This document shows, one piece after another, positions 60,252 through 64,000 of a stretch of 64,000 nt of DNA; the first letter of the stretch is position 1; every line of letters starts with the position of its first letter. Both the position numbers and the translations under genes were made by a program. The stretch is from Scilla litardierei. Lineage: Eukaryota; Streptophyta; Magnoliopsida; Asparagales; Asparagaceae. Where the stretch lies: the NCBI GenBank assembly GCA_030789695.1, contig CM061141.1, positions 164,205,579-164,269,578 of the forward strand. Reading direction: 5' to 3'. The notes under the pieces are model-generated. The model was not told where the DNA came from. It was given only the letters and a program-made list of their open reading frames with translations, and did no database searches.

Positions 60252-61787
60252 ATGTCTTCCGCTTCAAAGAACATCGTCGCTGAGTTAAACAGAGGTGAAA
60301 AACTCAACGGCGATAATTACAAACTATGGTCCATCAAGATACAATACGTTCTAGAGGAGCAAGAAGTGCTCGAAACTCTGAAGAACGTAATGATTGAACC
60401 CGAGTTGGGCACTACGGCCCAACACAGACGAGACCAGGAAGCTTTTGATGCTTGGTCTCGGAAGAACAAGATAGCTCGCATTACGTTATTGTCCAGTATG
60501 GCCGATGACATAATGCGCATCTTCCGAGAGCATGACCTAGCCATGGACATATGGTCCAAGCTTGAGGAGAAGTTTGGTGGCACATCGGTGTCCAAACTTC
60601 GTTCTTTAACTATAAGATTTGATTCATACAAGAAACGTCCAGATCATTCCATGGGGAAACATCTGCGACATATGGCGAATCTAATCTCAGAGTTAAAGGA
60701 TGCAGGTCATGTGCTCACTGATGAGCAACAAATCCAAGCAGTCATACGTTCCCTACCAAATGGGTGGGACCAAATGAAGATGCATCTCACTCATAATGAG
60801 AGCATCAAGACCTTCAGCGATGTTTCTAAGCACCTCGAGTTAGAGGAAGAGCGGCTTGCGGCTGCCAAGCCAAGTGCAGAAGTGCACATGGTTGTAAGTT
60901 CCTCACACTGGGGAAAGAAACGGAAAGATCGTTCGAAGTTTACTAATGAACGTAATAAGCAACCTGAGTCTACCAAGAAACCCAAACATAAGGGTGGGCA
61001 CAAGAAATGGCACAAGAAGAAATACTTGAAGAGGATCAAGTGCTTCAAGTGCAACAAGTTAGGTCACTATGCATGTTCTTGTACGGATGAAGGTGACAAT
61101 GTAACTTGTAATGATAGTTACATATGTGTTTCTAGTTCAATATTTCTTGTGGAATCTAATCCATTTTGGATAATTGATTCAGGTGCCACCGACCACATAG
61201 TAAGGGACAGACGGTCCTTCGTGGAGTATCACCGGATACCCCAAGGAACAAAGTGGATTTATGTAGGAAACAACACACGTGTTGAAGTGAAAGGCGTTGG
61301 GACTTGCAAGCTAGTCTTGGACAACGGCCGCACTATCTTACTACATGATGTCCTCTTCGCTCCAGATATTCGAAGGAATATTATATCTGTGGTCGTGTTA
61401 ATGGTTCTTGGTTATAGCTGGTTTTTTCATGATTGTAAAGTGGACTTGTTTTGTAATAATTCCTTAATTGGTACTGGGTATGTATTCAAAGGATTTATTG
61501 TATTAAATACAATGTATGACTCTTCATTTTGTAATGAAAATTTCCTTGTTACAAATTCTCTGACTTATGAGTCTGATATAATTTGTTGGCACGCAAGGCT
61601 TGGTCACATTGGACCAACACGAATGGATAGACTTGCCAAACGTGGCCTTCTATCCAATGTTTCAAAGGTCGAAATGTCGACTTGCGAACATTGCCTTGTA
61701 GGGAAATCTTGTCGCAAGCCGTTTGGAACGGCACAAGGGCCGAGGTTCCATTACAGCTCATCCATTCGGACATATGTGGTCCGATGA
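60252..61787 (+). pseudogene. G Gag, protease and start of integrase (frame broken at the end)
   Basis: ATG at 60252 (MSSASKNIVAELNRGEKL). Copia Gag (UBN2-type) with YKLWSIKIQYVLEEQE, zinc knuckle CFKCNKLGHYACSC, protease IIDSGATDHIV, and the GAG-pre-integrase finger (WHARLGHIGPTRM, CEHCLVGKSC). The frame shifts at about 61730-61745; integrase continues in another frame. Confidence 0.92.
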
Positions 61788-63547
61788 ATGTCAAGACAAG
61801 ACGTGGGAAATCCTATTTCATCACTTTTATTGATGACTTCACCCGATTCGGACATATATATTTGATATCCCACAAAAGTGAAGCATTAACCTGCTTTAAA
61901 AACTATATGAGTTTAGTGGAAAATCAATTAGATCGCAAGATTAAGGTCTTGCGGACCGATAAGGGCGGTGAATATCAATCAGCAAGTTTTAAGGAACTTT
62001 GTGATGAAAAGGGCATAGTTCATCAGGTAACTATGCCTTATACGCCGCAACAAAATGGTGTTGCAGAAAGGAGAAATAGGACTTTAATGGAAATGGTCCG
62101 TTCAATGATGGCGCAAGCTAACTTGCCAATCACCTTTTGGGGTGATGCATTATTGACGGCCGCTTTCATCTTGAACCGCGTACCCTCGAAATCAGTTAGC
62201 TCCACTCCTTATGAGTTGTGGAACCAAAGGTCTCCTGACTTAAACATTTTAAAACCTTGGGGATGTGCATCCTATGCACATATTTCCTCCCATAAGTATG
62301 GCAAACTTGGGCCACGGGGAAGGAAATGTATCTTTATACGATACGCAGAAAACTCCAAAGGTTATGTTTTCATTGGTCAAGAAGACAATGGAGGTCTAAT
62401 TGAATTTGAGTCGAGGGATGTCACTTTCTTGGAAAACGAGTTTCCAAGACAGGGCGAGATAAGTCAGGACTTATCTCTATTTGAAATTAATGATCAAGAA
62501 GGATTACCTCATTCGAGTGGGAGAATTCTTGGTGAAGACGAAAATACGTTTCCAACTTCACCAATGGATGATACGAATGACGCTAATCCTATTCCATACG
62601 GGAATAATGATCCAAGTGGGAGCATTTCTAACTACATTCCAAGTGGGAGTGATATTAGAATTGATCTAAATTCGAGTCAACAAGGACTTGAAGAATCTCG
62701 AATACGACGTAGTAGTCGTACAAGGTTGGCTCCTCTAAGATTTGAGGATGAATTTCCGCAAACCTTTATGACTTTACTACAAGATGATGACGAGCTTGCT
62801 ACTTTCAAACAGGCCGTATCATGCCCTGCAAAAGACAAATGGATGGAACCGATGAAGGAGGAGTTGGAATCCATGAAAGTTAACCGAGTCTGGGACTTAG
62901 TTGACTTACCCAGAGGACGTAGAGCTATTGGGAACAAATGGGTTCTCAAGATCAAGCATAAGGCTGATGGCTCTATATACAGATATAAAGCTCGCCTTGT
63001 CGCGAAAGGTTTTACGCAACAGGAAGGGATAGACTACGAAGAGACCTTCTCACCTGTTGTTCGTTTTACCTCGATTCGCCTGATTCTGGCTATGGTAGCT
63101 TGCTTAGACCTCGAATTACATCAGATGGATGTAAAGACTGCCTTTCTCAATGAAGAATTGGACGAGGAGATCTATATGGAACAACCAACAGGGTTTGTAA
63201 AAGAAGGAAACGAACATAAGGTTTGTAAACTTCGTAAGTCCATATATGGTCTTAAACAATCCTCGAGGCAATGGTATATACGATTTCAAGAAGTTGTCTT
63301 ATCAAATGGTTTTTCCATGCTTGATGAAGATAACTGTGTATATATCAAGAGGATTAAGAGCAAGTACGTTATTATGTCTCTATATGTAGATGACATTTTA
63401 ATAGCCGGAAATGACAAGGGCTTTGTGATGGATATCAAGGCTTGGCTTTCATCAGTTTTTGAGATGAAAGACATGGGAGAAGCCGCATATATCCTTGGAG
63501 TTAAGATTTCAAGGAATCGTTCGAAGAAACTTCTTTCTCTTTCATAA
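61740..63547 (+). pseudogene. G integrase and reverse transcriptase
   Basis: Integrase catalytic residues in HSDICGPM, LRTDKGGEY and NGVAERRNR. After a variable spacer, RT with KVNRVWDLVDLPRGRRAIG, KARLVAKGFTQ, DVKTAFLNEELDEEIYM and LYVDDILIAG. Stops at TAA 63545-63547 after KKLLSLS, where CAA is expected. Confidence 0.93.
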
Positions 63548-64000
63548 GAGACTTATATAAAGAATGTTTTAGAACGTTTTAATATGCAGGACTGCAAGTC
63601 CATTGATACTCCTATAAGCAAATGCAATAATTTATGCTGAAATCGTGTCCAAAGAACCAAAAGGAAAAGGAAATTATGGAAAAAGTTCCATATTCCAGTG
63701 CAGTTGGAAGTCTAATGTATACTATGATGTGTACAAGACCGGACATCTGTTTTGTCGTTGGAATGGTAAGTCGTTACTAATCCAATCCAGGGCAAGTACA
63801 CTGGAAAGCGGTTAAAAGGATAATGCGGTATCTTAAAGGAACTGCAGACTATGCCTTATGCTATCAAGGAGATGCCTTGAGGCTCGAAGGCTACACTGAT
63901 GCTGATTGGGCGGGTGATCTCGATGAGCGACGATCGACCTCAGGATATGTTTTTCTACTCGGATCTGGTGCAATATCCTGGAGTGGCAAGAAACAATCCT
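63548..64000 (+). pseudogene. G RNase H region, running off the window
   Basis: Homology continues past the stop: TYIKNVLERFNMQDCKSI, YTMMCTRPDICF, YTDADWAGDLDERRSTSGY. A frame change near 63630-63650 and a TAA where SRYQSNPG is usual show further decay. Confidence 0.9.

Overview
This window is nuclear DNA from a flowering plant. It is almost entirely nested LTR retrotransposons (Athila and chromodomain Ty3/gypsy, SIRE-type and other Ty1/copia), plus small foldback and hAT-like elements and one broken FAR1-related/MULE transposase-type gene. The species cannot be told from the sequence. No intact host gene was found, which fits intergenic or pericentromeric DNA. All homology calls come from reading motifs by eye; no database search was run.

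Layout. 1-1388: 3' tail and partial LTR of a copia element, the same family as the copia at the right edge. 1417-6658: foldback repeats carrying a CGCGCACAACGG palindrome, flanking a minus-strand FAR1-related gene (3400-5852) with one in-frame stop. 6884-47298: element D, a minus-strand Athila lacking RT/IN, carrying Gag-protease and an ATHILA ORF1. D's ORF1 holds element C, a 3.1-kb solo LTR (10563-30272, TSD gaaga). C holds element A, a chromovirus in LTR-int-LTR-int-LTR form (11975-28564, TSD gtaac). D's 5' LTR holds element B, a complete chromovirus (35090-45916, TSD actat). 47299-49105: element E, a plus-strand Athila integrase into which D inserted. 49106-51526: element H, the 3' end of a minus-strand SIRE-type copia inserted in E. 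51527-58130: element F, a LARD-like chromovirus derivative with ~3-kb LTRs and a 3.4-kb non-coding core, inserted in H. F carries a hAT-type MITE, and its 3' LTR is interrupted by element G, a copia (58131 to beyond the window) with broken gag-pol.

Main discovery. Elements A and B are clearly different families, yet both show two apparent GT-AG introns inside gag-pol at the same positions: one between Gag and protease, one inside integrase. Unspliced RNA stops just inside each intron; removing them restores the family-typical junctions, apart from separate point damage. Their ~3-kb LTRs, and that of F, also show a possible third, ~1-1.15-kb intron downstream of the TATA box. It leads into a short acidic exon, is preceded in A and B by sense ORFs, and contains stem-loops whose loops are conserved while the stems change in a compensating way. 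Together these suggest a plant chromovirus lineage that uses splicing, as retroviruses and Ogre elements do, to separate genomic RNA from protein-coding RNA.

Other points: the compound structure of A allows an unequal LTR crossover to be mapped, and many of the premature stops look like C-to-T changes in CHG or CG contexts.
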